A DNA stretch of 64,000 nucleotides from DATASD01 sp035276765 (GTDB taxonomy: Bacteria > Patescibacteriota > Saccharimonadia > Saccharimonadales > UBA4665). The first letter of the stretch is position 1, and each line of letters starts with the position of its first letter. Of this stretch, positions 41,272 through 50,358 are shown piece by piece. The translations under genes were made by a program, and so were the position numbers. The notes beneath the pieces are model-generated. The model ran no database searches, was not told the DNA's origin, and worked only from the letters and a program-made list of their open reading frames with translations. The DNA is taken from assembly GCA_035276765.1 (NCBI GenBank), contig DATELH010000002.1:558001-622000 (forward strand). Reading direction: 5' to 3'.

Positions 41272-41916
41272 CTATAAGGCATCTATCTGGTCTATAATTT
41301 TTTGAAAAGCCGCACAGTCATCTTTGCCGATAGGCTCTACCCGCTCGTCTTCTTGTTGCATACTCAAATTAAACATCTTCTTATAAAGTTCTTCCTGGCC
41401 AGTTGCTTTTGAACGGAGTTCGTCACGTTCTAGATTATCGAGCACAAGGTTGGTGTGGTATGTGTGCGTCGCACTTTGTACTTCGTCTCGATTAAGCGAA
41501 TTGACTTCGATTGTGTAAATGTCAGCCTCCACGACGCTATTCGGCCGGGAAACCGTAAGGCCGATGTATGAATCAACAGGCTTTGCATCTTCGGTGGGAC
41601 TCTCCACTTCGTAGCAAGGCGGTGCATATACAAATTCCACCATGTCGTCGGTGCCAATCTTTAGGGTTTCAGCAGCAGATGGTGCAAACTGAATCGCAAA
41701 ATCACCGTCAATCGCGTGCGTCACCAATGGCTGTGCGTTAAAAATAGGGAGATTATTTTTCCAGCCAAAGAACGTCGAAGGCTCGGTGTTTTCGTTAATC
41801 GCGACGCCTTCGGGCATTTCTTCCATGATGCGACCAACCGTTTTATGAAGCTCCGCGAGGGCTTCTGGAGTTGCCGGTTCCTGTTCGTTCTTTTTTTCAA
41901 ATTCAGGATGGATCAT
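41272..41916 (-). CDS. Hypothetical acidic protein
   Basis: A 214-residue soluble, strongly acidic protein with no signal peptide, membrane segment or known motif. The middle part (TLKIGTDDMVEFVYAPP, then IGLTVSRPNSVV) looks like a beta-rich domain, and the last 60 residues are helical and charged. It lies between rpsB (same strand, downstream) and the divergent rpmE. The start is the only ATG near the open frame's beginning, without a clear ribosome-binding site. Function unknown. Confidence 0.65.
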   Translation of the reverse strand: MIHPEFEKKNEQEPATPEALAELHKTVGRIMEEMPEGVAINENTEPSTFFGWKNNLPIFNAQPLVTHAIDGDFAIQFAPSAAETLKIGTDDMVEFVYAPPCYEVESPTEDAKPVDSYIGLTVSRPNSVVEADIYTIEVNSLNRDEVQSATHTYHTNLVLDNLERDELRSKATGQEELYKKMFNLSMQQEDERVEPIGKDDCAAFQKIIDQIDAL

Positions 41917-41970
41917 AAATATACTTAAGCATAAAAGTATTAATTAGTCAATGCAGGCCAATCCGCCCTC

Positions 41971-41999
41971 TTTACATTATTGCCGGAAACAGGTAAAAT
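41971..41999 (+). promoter_or_regulatory. Promoter of rpmE
   Basis: TTTACA, a 17-base spacer and TAAAAT, then ten bases to the ATG at 42010. No Shine-Dalgarno sequence is seen, so the message is leaderless or nearly so. Confidence 0.6.
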
Positions 42000-42009
42000 G
42001 ATACGGATT

Positions 42010-42351
42010 ATGAAAAAAGATCTACACCCTAAGAACTATCGCGCAGTAGTCTTCCAAGACCTCAACAACGGTTTTACGTTTTTGACGCGCTCCACCGTTG
42101 CCACCGAAGAAACCATCAAATGGGAAGATGGCAACGAATACCCACTCGTTAAAGTGCACATTACAAGCACCTCTCACCCGTTCTTTACCGGCGAGGAGCG
42201 TGTGCTCGACATCGAAGGCCGCGTCGACAAGTTTAAGGCCCGCGCCAAAGCAGCTGAAGCTGCTCGCGAAGCCCGAAGCAAAGCCGCAGCCAAACAAACC
42301 GCCCGCAAAGTCGCCAAGGCTGAAAAAGCCGAAGCAAAAAAAGCCCAGTAG
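42010..42351 (+). CDS. rpmE2: 50S ribosomal protein L31, type B (bL31)
   Basis: A 113-residue bL31 of the zinc-free type: starts MKKDLHPKNYRAVVFQD and lacks the CxxC zinc ligands. HPFFTGEERVLDIEGRVDKF completes the conserved core by about residue 75; the rest is an Ala/Lys-rich helical extension absent from most bL31 proteins. The start at 42010 is chosen from homology; a longer frame has no support. A perfect terminator separates it from prfA. Confidence 0.93.
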   Translation: MKKDLHPKNYRAVVFQDLNNGFTFLTRSTVATEETIKWEDGNEYPLVKVHITSTSHPFFTGEERVLDIEGRVDKFKARAKAAEAAREARSKAAAKQTARKVAKAEKAEAKKAQ

Positions 42352-42365
42352 CTACGCTTGTACAG

Positions 42366-42398
42366 ACCGCTTGCGACGATTGTCCAAGCGGTTTTTTA
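42366..42398 (+). terminator. Rho-independent terminator of rpmE
   Basis: A perfect 8-bp stem (ACCGCTTG / CAAGCGGT) with an 11-base loop, followed by six T. Confidence 0.9.
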
Positions 42399-42431
42399 AT
42401 ACCGACGGAAACGCTATACTAAGGAATATCT

Positions 42432-43490
42432 ATGAAACAAAAAGAGCAACAGCTCCGCAATGAACTCGCCGAACTCCTTACCCGGCTCGAAGACCCGGCA
42501 ATTTTTAGTTCCAAAGAATACCCCAAGTTGGCCAAGCGCCGGCAAGAACTCGAGTGGTTCATCAGACTGTTCGATGAACACGCTCGGCTTGCAAAAAGCA
42601 AAGCCGAGGCCGAACAACTCGCCGGTGGCGACGAAGCAGAGCTTGCCGAATTAGCCAAGGCTGAGCTGGAAGACGTATCTTTGGCCATCGAGAAAAACGA
42701 AGCGGCCTTGCAAGAAGCCTTAACGCCTAAAGATCCAAACGACGACCGAGACGTGATCGTTGAAATCCGCGCCGCCGCCGGTGGCGACGAAGCCAGCCTG
42801 TTTGCGGCCGACCTGTACCGCATGTACGTACGTTGGTGCGAGCGCCATCGCTACAAAGTTGAACTGATCGACGAAAGTCCGAGTGAAGTCGGCGGGTTCA
42901 AAGAAATTATCTTTGGTGTCCGTGGCGAAGACATCTATAAACAGCTCAAATTTGAGGCCGGCGTGCACCGGGTGCAACGCGTGCCCAGCACCGAGTCGCA
43001 AGGTCGCATCCACACTTCGACTGTTACTGTCGCTGTGCTACCCGAAGCCGAGGAAACCGACATTGAAATCAATCCAAGTGACCTGCGCATCGACGTTTAC
43101 CGTTCGAGCGGACACGGTGGCCAAAGCGTCAACACAACTGACTCTGCCGTGCGTATCACGCACTTGCCAACCGGCATTGTAGTCACTTGCCAAGACGAGA
43201 AATCGCAGATCAAAAACAAAGAGAAAGCCTTGGGTGTACTTCGGTCGCGTTTGCTTGCCATCAAGATCGAAGAAGAACAAAAACAGCTTTCTGAATCCCG
43301 CAAAAAACTCATTGGCTCGGGCGACCGCTCCGAAAAAATCCGCACTTACAATTTTCCGCAAGACCGCATTACCGACCACCGCATCGGCTATTCGCGCAGT
43401 AATATTCCGGGCGCGTTGAACGGTGAAATTGAAGACCTTATCGAACAATTACAGGCCTTTGAGCGCCAACTTATAAACACCGAGTCATGA
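42432..43490 (+). CDS. prfA: Peptide chain release factor 1
   Basis: Recognises UAA and UAG. The 352 residues include the GGQ motif (SSGHGGQSVN) and the codon-reading PxT tripeptide as PST (RVPSTESQG), with the N-terminal helical domain and AAAGGDEASLF block. The start has an AAGGA site behind a TATACT box at 42415-42420. The stop is a TGA that overlaps the prmC ATG (ATGA), coupling the factor to the enzyme that methylates its GGQ glutamine. Use of TGA as stop here is direct evidence against recoding. Confidence 0.96.
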   Translation: MKQKEQQLRNELAELLTRLEDPAIFSSKEYPKLAKRRQELEWFIRLFDEHARLAKSKAEAEQLAGGDEAELAELAKAELEDVSLAIEKNEAALQEALTPKDPNDDRDVIVEIRAAAGGDEASLFAADLYRMYVRWCERHRYKVELIDESPSEVGGFKEIIFGVRGEDIYKQLKFEAGVHRVQRVPSTESQGRIHTSTVTVAVLPEAEETDIEINPSDLRIDVYRSSGHGGQSVNTTDSAVRITHLPTGIVVTCQDEKSQIKNKEKALGVLRSRLLAIKIEEEQKQLSESRKKLIGSGDRSEKIRTYNFPQDRITDHRIGYSRSNIPGALNGEIEDLIEQLQAFERQLINTES

Positions 43491-44287
43491 CCGTCCAAGC
43501 GTTCCTAGCTTCGGCCACGCAACAACTCAAAAGTGCAGGCATTGCCACCGCACGACTCGATTGCCTCGTGCTTTTGGAGGACGAATTGCAAGCCAATCGT
43601 TCGCTACTTTTGGCACATCCCGACCAAAAAATTGCGTCTCTACCTCTGTTGAAACTGAACAAAAAAATTGCGCAAAGAGCCCAACACATGCCCCTTGCTT
43701 ACATTCGGAGCAAGGCTTATTTTTACGGTCGTGGTTTTTTTGTAAATCATCACGTGTTGGTTCCACGACCCGAAAGCGAAGCACTTATTAGCTTGCTCAA
43801 AAAACTGCCTCTGCCCATGCAACCTGCTATTGCCGACATTGGTTGTGGCTCAGGCATTTTAGGCATAACAGCGACTCTCGAAACAGAAGGCATTGCTCAT
43901 TTCTACGATATCGACCGGCAAGCACTTGCCGTGGCTAAGCGTAATGCTCGCGCCTTTGGCCTTCGCGGACAGTATTACCAACAAAATTTACTCGAGCACT
44001 CATGGGGGACGTACGATGTTGTGCTCGCCAACCTACCCTATGTACCAGATGCGTACCACATAAATAATGCAGCTCGGCACGAGCCCAAAATTGCGTTGTT
44101 CGCGGGTGGTGATGGTATGGATTTGTACAGACAGTTCTGGCAAGATATCGCCGCGAACAAACCTTTGCATGTCATCACCGAATCCTTTCCCTTCCAACAC
44201 ACAGAGAACCAAACGCTTGCGCAAAAAGCCGGCTACTCACTACAAGCAGCCGACGGTTTTGCCCAATGCTTTAGCGCTAAAGCCTAG
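43487..44287 (+). CDS. prmC: Release factor glutamine methyltransferase PrmC
   Basis: Methylates the Gln of the GGQ motif in RF1 and RF2. The 266-residue protein has the N-terminal helical RF-binding domain, then the Rossmann fold with motif I IADIGCGSGILGI and the substrate motif, which reads NLPY (LANLPYVPD) in place of the usual NPPY. The first Pro is thus replaced by Leu. Coupled translation with prfA supports the assignment. It converges on htrA with a 4-base overlap. Confidence 0.92.
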   Translation: MTVQAFLASATQQLKSAGIATARLDCLVLLEDELQANRSLLLAHPDQKIASLPLLKLNKKIAQRAQHMPLAYIRSKAYFYGRGFFVNHHVLVPRPESEALISLLKKLPLPMQPAIADIGCGSGILGITATLETEGIAHFYDIDRQALAVAKRNARAFGLRGQYYQQNLLEHSWGTYDVVLANLPYVPDAYHINNAARHEPKIALFAGGDGMDLYRQFWQDIAANKPLHVITESFPFQHTENQTLAQKAGYSLQAADGFAQCFSAKA

Positions 44288-45540
44288 TCGGTTGGAAAAG
44301 CGGCTAGCGTCGCCTGGAGAGTAATCGTGTCGTTGCCCCGCAAAACGCTCAGCGAAACTTTATCACCCACGGCGTGCTTGCCAAGCAGCGAAGTCAGGCT
44401 GTTATTTTGGTCAATCGACTTGCCGTCAACGGCCGTAATAATATCGCCTTCCTTAAGGCCGGCTTTTTCGGCGGGCGAACCCGGAATAATCGCCTGCGAG
44501 CTTCCGCTAATCCGTGGCGGCGCCACGTAAGCGCCACGCGTAACCTTCAAGTTCAGTTGCTTCGCGATATCATCGGTCAATGAAAGGTACGCAACACCCA
44601 GATACGGTTGTTGTAGTTTGCCTGTTGTTTGCACGCCCTTTATCAGACCGCTTACGTCATTGATTGGAATCGAGAATCCAATACTTTGCGCCGTGGCGGC
44701 CGTGGCAGTGTTTATGCCGATCACTTCGCCATTGAGATTTACCAGCGGTCCTCCGGAGTTTCCTTCGTTGATGGCGGCATCGGTTTGGAAAAGGTCTTCG
44801 AGGTTTTCACTGTTAGAACCCGTACTGTCGGTTGCCTGAATGCTGCGGCCATGACCCGAAATAATACCGGTTGTAACCGTGTTTTGGAATTGCCCGAGCG
44901 CGTTGCCGATCGCTACAACTGTATCACCAACCTGCATTTTACTTGAGTCACCAAGCGTTGCTGGCACCAACTTTTTACCTTTGATGTCTTGGATTTTTAG
45001 AAACGCAATGTCAAGGCTGTCGTTGCCACTCGTGCGGCCCAGCACCTGTACGTTGTCGTACTGCGTGCCATCAGAAAGCGTGACGCTCACACTCGAAGTG
45101 CCAGCCGGCACAACGTGACGGTTTGTAACAATCAAACCGTCGGTCGAAATGATAATCCCCGTACCAGCGCTTTGCTGCGTCTGACCACTATTGCCTAAAC
45201 CACCAAAAAGTGCCCCCAAAGTATTTTGTGCCGAGCTCGCCGCCGCGGTCACGTTCACCGAAACCACACTTTGCCCCACATTTTGTGCAATGTTGCTAAG
45301 CAACTGCCCTTGTGTTTTAAGCACCACTTGCTGCTTCTGCACACTCGTATTGCCGTTGTCGTGACTTTGCGAGCCCAGCCAACCACCTAAAAATCCCGAA
45401 GAAACTGCGACAATCAAAAGGAATGCCGCGCCCAAGTACCGCACTCGGCGATGCAATCGATGCACCAGATGCGGCTCCGCTTTTACCTCTGTTTTTTGTA
45501 CTTCTTTTGTGTCTTCCTCATGCTTCGTTTCGTCGTTCAC
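44284..45540 (-). CDS. htrA: HtrA/DegP-like serine protease with PDZ domain
   Basis: A membrane-anchored quality-control protease of 418 residues. A cytoplasmic N-terminus rich in Glu/Lys, one transmembrane helix (about 35-53), then a trypsin-like domain with the complete triad H142 (TNRHVV), D177 (SLDIAF) and S262 (GNSGGP), and one PDZ domain at the C-terminus (PGSPAEKAGLKEGDI). The start is a GTG at 45540 with a GGGGGAG/GAGGG site. It acts on misfolded proteins outside the membrane. Confidence 0.94.
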   Translation of the reverse strand: MNDETKHEEDTKEVQKTEVKAEPHLVHRLHRRVRYLGAAFLLIVAVSSGFLGGWLGSQSHDNGNTSVQKQQVVLKTQGQLLSNIAQNVGQSVVSVNVTAAASSAQNTLGALFGGLGNSGQTQQSAGTGIIISTDGLIVTNRHVVPAGTSSVSVTLSDGTQYDNVQVLGRTSGNDSLDIAFLKIQDIKGKKLVPATLGDSSKMQVGDTVVAIGNALGQFQNTVTTGIISGHGRSIQATDSTGSNSENLEDLFQTDAAINEGNSGGPLVNLNGEVIGINTATAATAQSIGFSIPINDVSGLIKGVQTTGKLQQPYLGVAYLSLTDDIAKQLNLKVTRGAYVAPPRISGSSQAIIPGSPAEKAGLKEGDIITAVDGKSIDQNNSLTSLLGKHAVGDKVSLSVLRGNDTITLQATLAAFPTD

Positions 45541-45557
45541 GTTACCCTCACTCCCCC

Positions 45558-46307
45558 TTAAACTATCTTGTCACCCCAATCCGAGAATGTAATGACCACT
45601 ATGATGATTGCGGCCATAATAAAAATGCATTGGCGCTGAATATTTTTCGTAAGCCGGTCATGGTGGTCGAGATAATACAACGTTGCCAAACCGTAACCGA
45701 TAGCTACAAGCAAAAGTGCCGGTTGCGACACCACGCCGTAAAACAAAAGCCAATGTCCGAGCACCCAGGCGAGCGCCGCGCCAAAATATGCCCACATATA
45801 CGCCAATAATTTGGTGTATGGCTCTTCGAAGCCGTCCAAAAAGTGATGCGCCGACAAGTAACAGATGAGTCCAACCAGCCCCACAATACCGTACAATGGC
45901 CCATTGCCCCACCCCACAAACAGGGCCATGAGTGCGCAAAGCATGGCGACCATTGCCTGCACCGATGACATGAGCGTTGTTGAGCCCGGCTTAATATACA
46001 CAAGCCAACCAATATACAACACCGCCCACAACGCCTGCACCAACTGACTGCCGCTATGCGCCATAAACAGCAAAACCGAAACACCAACCATAATGTCCAC
46101 GGCATTGGCGCGAATATTCACCAGCCAAAAGCGCGGCCGGACGGCAAACATGCGCCATTTGCTTAACAAAATAACTACGAATGCCAACTGAACAAAACTA
46201 ATCCGCACCAAAACAAACACTAAAATTGGCAAAAAAATGTTAAACCCGAGGTGAAAAAAGCGGGAAAAACCACTAGCCGGCTTGATTTTGGCAATTAACG
46301 GTCTCAT
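45558..46307 (-). CDS. Polytopic membrane protein of unknown function
   Basis: A 249-residue protein with about seven to eight hydrophobic helices and few charged loops. Possible functional residues are the AHHFLDGFEEPYTK loop near the middle and the YYLDHHDRLTK loop before the last helix. No family was recognised. Its ATG overlaps the stop of the LCP enzyme gene by four bases, so it is translated with it and may act in the same wall-related process (inference). Confidence 0.7.
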   Translation of the reverse strand: MRPLIAKIKPASGFSRFFHLGFNIFLPILVFVLVRISFVQLAFVVILLSKWRMFAVRPRFWLVNIRANAVDIMVGVSVLLFMAHSGSQLVQALWAVLYIGWLVYIKPGSTTLMSSVQAMVAMLCALMALFVGWGNGPLYGIVGLVGLICYLSAHHFLDGFEEPYTKLLAYMWAYFGAALAWVLGHWLLFYGVVSQPALLLVAIGYGLATLYYLDHHDRLTKNIQRQCIFIMAAIIIVVITFSDWGDKIV

Positions 46308-47842
46308 CTTTGTCCTACAATTATAACAAATTGTGACTGGCCTGGCTGTATGTTGGCTGGAAGTTTGGTGTTTGCCGTTACGCCGAGCCGTTGCTCGAGG
46401 TAATGTTTGGTGTATTTATCGACCCCATTTGTTAAGTCTACCAGTGCTGTCGTTGTATAGGTGTGCGTCCCGGCATCGCCCACTGTCCCAACGTTATATC
46501 CATATGATTTCAATAAAGCCGCCTCCGCTGTTGCTGCATTTGCATTACTTGTACCATTAAGCACTGCAATGCTTGCATTTTCCTTAATGAGATAACCGTC
46601 GCGTAGGGTATTCCGCACGTACGCCTGAATGGCGGCGTAATTGCCTATGCCTGCCACCGGTTGCACGATGGATTGCCCAGCATAAAAACCAGTGGTTACG
46701 TAGTTATTGGGCGGGTCAGCAAGACCAACCGACGTAATCTTGCCGGCACCCACGTTTTTCATGATGGATACGAGGCGTCCGGCGTCGTTCGTACTCATAT
46801 CCGTTGAAACATGGTCGCCAAAAGCACTGAGAAGTTGTGAAATTTTGAGCGGATTGGTATAGGTGCCCGCCGTAAGGATTTTTTGCTCGAGTGCGGTAAT
46901 AATGAGCCGCTGGCGCTCAGTACGGTCGAAATCACCTCGAGCACTCCCGTGGCGTGACCGCGCGTACAGCAAAGCCTGCGTACCATTAAAGTTTTGCACG
47001 CCCTTGTGTGCCAACACCGAACTCCAGTGGTTTTCCCACGCCATCGTGGGGTCCACCAAATCTTCCGGAACATCAATCATGATGCCGCCTACCGTATCGA
47101 TAGCTTGTTTGAATGCCGTAAAGTCTATCATGCCATAGTAATGAATCGGTATGCCCAGTACCTGCCCTACTGTTTGCTCGGCGGCCATAATACCAGCAGC
47201 CTCACCACCTTCTTTGTCGTGCGCGTTTTTGGCTAATACCTTGTATTTGGCGTTGGCATACACGGCATTGATTTTAGACGAGCCGCCTGGCGTCGTCACC
47301 CATAAATCGCGCGGCACACTCAAAAGCGACATTGTGTTGTTCACCGGGTCAACGCTAGCCAGCAGCATGGTGTCAGTGAGATCGGGCCCATCATGTCCTG
47401 GACCACCTTTGCCAAGCAGCAAAATGTTAATCCGACCCGACCCTTCACCCTTTAACAGCGCTGGATCAACGTGCGCTTTTAGGGCAACCGCAGTGGCGCC
47501 ATTGCCTTTAAAAACCTTGTGCAATTTAAGATAACCCTTGCCGAACAACGCGCCGCCGCTCACGAGCATAAGCACAACAAGCGCCAAGCTCGTCCGCTTC
47601 GCCCACCACGTAAAATTCCGTGGTTTTTTGGCTTTTTTGTTTTTGCTAGCCTTGGAGCCAATCGCCGATTCCGGCAAATCCATAGAAATAGGCGATAGCT
47701 TTGGCCTTGGAGAAGGTGTTGCTACTGCAAGACTGACCATATTTTGCGGCCTACGAACTTGCCGAGCCCGCGCTGGCGCGCGCACGAAGCCATCAACATT
47801 GCCCCTAGAAGGGCGACGAGAACGAACGGTTCGATCTTCCAT
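46304..47842 (-). CDS. LytR-CpsA-Psr (LCP) family cell-wall ligase with LytR_C domain
   Basis: A 512-residue protein: a basic cytoplasmic tail of about 80 residues, one transmembrane helix (about 85-103), the LCP domain (about 135-330; NILLLGKGGPGHDGPDLTDTMLLASVD, SVPRDLWV, and the RSRHGSARGDFDRTERQ Arg-rich motif) and a C-terminal LytR_C domain (about 405-512; IAVLNGTSNANAA). LCP enzymes attach lipid-linked glycopolymers to peptidoglycan. This indicates wall polymer decoration in this organism. The following membrane-protein gene overlaps it by four bases. Confidence 0.92.
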   Translation of the reverse strand: MEDRTVRSRRPSRGNVDGFVRAPARARQVRRPQNMVSLAVATPSPRPKLSPISMDLPESAIGSKASKNKKAKKPRNFTWWAKRTSLALVVLMLVSGGALFGKGYLKLHKVFKGNGATAVALKAHVDPALLKGEGSGRINILLLGKGGPGHDGPDLTDTMLLASVDPVNNTMSLLSVPRDLWVTTPGGSSKINAVYANAKYKVLAKNAHDKEGGEAAGIMAAEQTVGQVLGIPIHYYGMIDFTAFKQAIDTVGGIMIDVPEDLVDPTMAWENHWSSVLAHKGVQNFNGTQALLYARSRHGSARGDFDRTERQRLIITALEQKILTAGTYTNPLKISQLLSAFGDHVSTDMSTNDAGRLVSIMKNVGAGKITSVGLADPPNNYVTTGFYAGQSIVQPVAGIGNYAAIQAYVRNTLRDGYLIKENASIAVLNGTSNANAATAEAALLKSYGYNVGTVGDAGTHTYTTTALVDLTNGVDKYTKHYLEQRLGVTANTKLPANIQPGQSQFVIIVGQR

Positions 47843-47909
47843 ATAATGCTATGTAGTATAACGGCTCATGGTTATCGCGTAAACATGTGCATAATTGCGC
47901 CAAATGCAG

Positions 47910-47915
47910 TATAGT
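47910..47915 (+). promoter_or_regulatory. -10 box (TATAGT) of lepB
   Basis: TATAGT with nine bases to the ATG at 47925 and no ribosome-binding site between. Confidence 0.4.
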
Positions 47916-47924
47916 TTAAGACTG

Positions 47925-48578
47925 ATGGAACCAACGTATACGCCCGGACAGCCCAGTGCTGCCCCTCAACCCCAGACTTCCGTAACACCGGCGCCAGCGC
48001 CGCAAAAAGAAGGCTGGCGCAATGTTATTTCAACGATTGCCGTATTGGTAATCGCCCCGATTATCGCGATCTTGCTCACGGCGTTCGTGTTTCAATCGTA
48101 CGAAGTTTCCGGTCCGAGCATGGAAACCACCCTTAGCAACAACGACCGCCTCATTGTGTGGAAGCTTCCGCGCACCTGGGCTAAAATTACCCATCACGCC
48201 TATGTCCCTAAGCGTGGAGACATCATTATTTTTGACCAATCTGGTTTGCCTGACGGCGAGAAACAGCTTATTAAACGGGTAGTTGGCTTGCCTGGCGACC
48301 GCGTAGTAATCCACGATGGCGTACTCACCGTGTACAACCACGAACACCCCGGCGGTTTCCAACCAGACAAAACCCTGTCATACGGAAAAGTTATCGGCGA
48401 CACCGAACCCGAAAACGACCAGCAAGAGTGGGTAATCGGCAAAAACCAGCTATTCGTTTGCGGCGACAACCGCTCAAACTCGCTCGACTCACGCACCTTC
48501 AACCAAATTTCTACCGACCAAGTGATCGGCAAGCTTGTCATGCGCGTCGCGCCGTTCAGCCAGATGCAACGCTTCTAG
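47925..48578 (+). CDS. lepB: Signal peptidase I
   Basis: Removes signal peptides from exported proteins on the outer face of the membrane. The 217 residues comprise a Pro/Gln-rich N-terminus, one membrane helix (about 33-56), the catalytic Ser65 (SGPSMETTL), the general base Lys117 (LIKRVVGLPGD) and the C-terminal GDNRSNSLDSR box. The start at 47925 is chosen because an upstream in-frame extension would begin inside or before the TATAGT box. It converges on parB with three bases between the stops. Confidence 0.93.
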   Translation: MEPTYTPGQPSAAPQPQTSVTPAPAPQKEGWRNVISTIAVLVIAPIIAILLTAFVFQSYEVSGPSMETTLSNNDRLIVWKLPRTWAKITHHAYVPKRGDIIIFDQSGLPDGEKQLIKRVVGLPGDRVVIHDGVLTVYNHEHPGGFQPDKTLSYGKVIGDTEPENDQQEWVIGKNQLFVCGDNRSNSLDSRTFNQISTDQVIGKLVMRVAPFSQMQRF

Positions 48579-48581
48579 CAA

Positions 48582-49445
48582 TTAGGTAAGCTGCGTCAAA
48601 ATATTTGCTAGCTGGTCGTCCGACTTAAAAGTAATTTCGAGTTTGCCGCCACGGGCCGTACGACGGATCTGAACCGGCGCGCCGATGCGCTTGGTAAGCC
48701 GTTTGGTTTCTGGCGTCTCCATCTGCATACGTGCGCGCGTGGCCTTCACCTCTTTGAAACCTTCCTTTACAGAGGTTACAAACCGCTCCGCCTGACGCAC
48801 TGACCAATCGTGCCTTTGGATATTCCCCAGGAGCTCCGTTTGTTTTTCGGGGTTATTTTTAAGTGCCAAAATGGTGCGCGCGTGGCCTTCGCTTATTTTC
48901 TTTTCATGCAGTGCCGTACGCGCCGCTTCAGGAAGCTGCAAGAGTCGCACAATGTTATTTATCGTCGAAGGCGCCTTGCCAAGCCGTTCAGCGATCGCCT
49001 CGTATTTCATATTAAACTGCTGATGCAGACGTTCGATCGACACTGCCTGTTCGAGTGGCGCCAGGTCGACGCGTTGCACATTTTCTACGAGGGCAATTTC
49101 TAGCTGCTCGAGCTCTTTGGTGGTCCGCACAATAACCGGCACTTGCGCCAGGCCCGCGATTTGTGCAGCACGCCAGCGGCGCTCGCCGGCAATAATCACA
49201 TAGGTTTTTCCCTTTGGCGTTACAACCAACGGCTGCAAAATGCCATAATGCTTGATCGATGCCGCCAGTTGTTCCAAACCTTCGGCGTCAAAGTGTTGGC
49301 GTGGTTGGTCGGGGTTGGGCGTAACCTCTTGTACCGCAACCTTTTTGATGTGTTCGCGGTCTTCTACGAGCAAGCTTTTATCGAAATCCTGCGGAATGAG
49401 CGTATCAAATCCCTTGCCAAGTCCTGTAGATTTTTTAGCCGACAC
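48582..49445 (-). CDS. parB: Chromosome partitioning protein ParB (Spo0J)
   Basis: A 287-residue CTP-dependent DNA clamp that loads at parS. The N-terminal domain holds the CTP-binding GERRWRAAQIAG motif and ENVQRVDLAPLEQA; the helix-turn-helix (LGKAPSTINNIVRLLQLP) and a C-terminal dimerisation part follow. The start is the GTG at 49445, overlapping the parA end and preceded by AAGGAGG; longer frames read through parA. I saw no full 16-bp parS consensus in the window. Confidence 0.94.
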   Translation of the reverse strand: MSAKKSTGLGKGFDTLIPQDFDKSLLVEDREHIKKVAVQEVTPNPDQPRQHFDAEGLEQLAASIKHYGILQPLVVTPKGKTYVIIAGERRWRAAQIAGLAQVPVIVRTTKELEQLEIALVENVQRVDLAPLEQAVSIERLHQQFNMKYEAIAERLGKAPSTINNIVRLLQLPEAARTALHEKKISEGHARTILALKNNPEKQTELLGNIQRHDWSVRQAERFVTSVKEGFKEVKATRARMQMETPETKRLTKRIGAPVQIRRTARGGKLEITFKSDDQLANILTQLT

Positions 49446-50193
49446 GCTTCGATACCTCCTTAGCCAGTTGTTTGTAGGCGCGAGCGCCTTTTGACCATTT
49501 GTCGTGTTCCGCAACTGTTTTACCAAAACTTGGCGCCTCAGCCAAACGAATATTGCGCGGGATGGCAGTCTGAAAAACTTTGTCGCCAAAGTGTTCTTTG
49601 AGCTCTTGCATTACCTGTTCCGACAGCGTTGTACGCTTATCGAACATGGTGAGGAGCACGCCAAGCAAATCGAGCGCCGGATTGATGGTTTGGCGTACGC
49701 GTTGCACGGTTGAAAGCAATTGTCCAAGCCCTTCAAGCGCGTAATACTCAGTTTGCACAGGGATGAGCAACGAGTCGGCGGCCGTTAAGGCATTGACGGT
49801 AAGTAAGCCGAGTGCTGGCGGACAATCAATGATGATGTAATCGTAATTGGCGTTTTTGAGCGCGTCGCGTAAGCGAAATTCACGATGTTCAAGCCCAACC
49901 AACTCCACTTCTGCAGCAGCAAGGTTAGCGTTGGCTGGCAAAATGTACAGGTCCTTGCGGTTAGTCTCTTGCACTACCTCGTCAAGCTGCGCCTTACCCA
50001 GAAGCATTTCGTAAGTGGTGACACTAGCCTGTTTATCCAGGCCGAGACCGCTGGTGGCATTACCTTGTGGATCGAGGTCTACGAGCAAAACAGAGGCCTT
50101 GTCGGCGGCCAAAAAAGCAGCTAAATTAACGGCGGTAGTCGTCTTGCCGACGCCCCCTTTCTGGTTCGTTACCGCAATGGTTCTGTTTTTCAT
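49435..50193 (-). CDS. parA: Chromosome partitioning ATPase ParA (Soj)
   Basis: A 252-residue ParA with the deviant Walker A KGGVGKTTTAVNLA, Walker A' region VLLVDLDPQGN and Walker B YIIIDCPPALG. It works with ParB to separate chromosome origins. Its place often marks the origin region, though no dnaA or rnpA is seen here. A weak promoter (TTTACG, 17 bases, TACGCT) lies upstream. ParB overlaps its 3' end, the standard parAB order. Confidence 0.96.
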   Translation of the reverse strand: MKNRTIAVTNQKGGVGKTTTAVNLAAFLAADKASVLLVDLDPQGNATSGLGLDKQASVTTYEMLLGKAQLDEVVQETNRKDLYILPANANLAAAEVELVGLEHREFRLRDALKNANYDYIIIDCPPALGLLTVNALTAADSLLIPVQTEYYALEGLGQLLSTVQRVRQTINPALDLLGVLLTMFDKRTTLSEQVMQELKEHFGDKVFQTAIPRNIRLAEAPSFGKTVAEHDKWSKGARAYKQLAKEVSKRVG

Positions 50194-50304
50194 TTTTTGT
50201 CCTGCTTCCCCAAAATCTTTCTCTAGCGTATCACTAAGTGGGTATGCCGTAAACTACTTACAAGCACTAGCATTATGCGGCTAGCTTCATCGTGCTCCTG
50301 TACA

Positions 50305-50335
50305 TCAACAAAAAGCCCCTCTTTCGAGGAGCTTT
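50305..50335 (-). terminator. Rho-independent terminator of rplU
   Basis: On the minus strand a 10-bp stem (AAAGCTCCTC / GAGGGGCTTT with one U-G pair), a GAAA tetraloop, and a TTGTTG tail after the stem's own T run. Confidence 0.85.
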
Positions 50336-50358
50336 CCTAGCGTCAGGCACTGGCTAGC

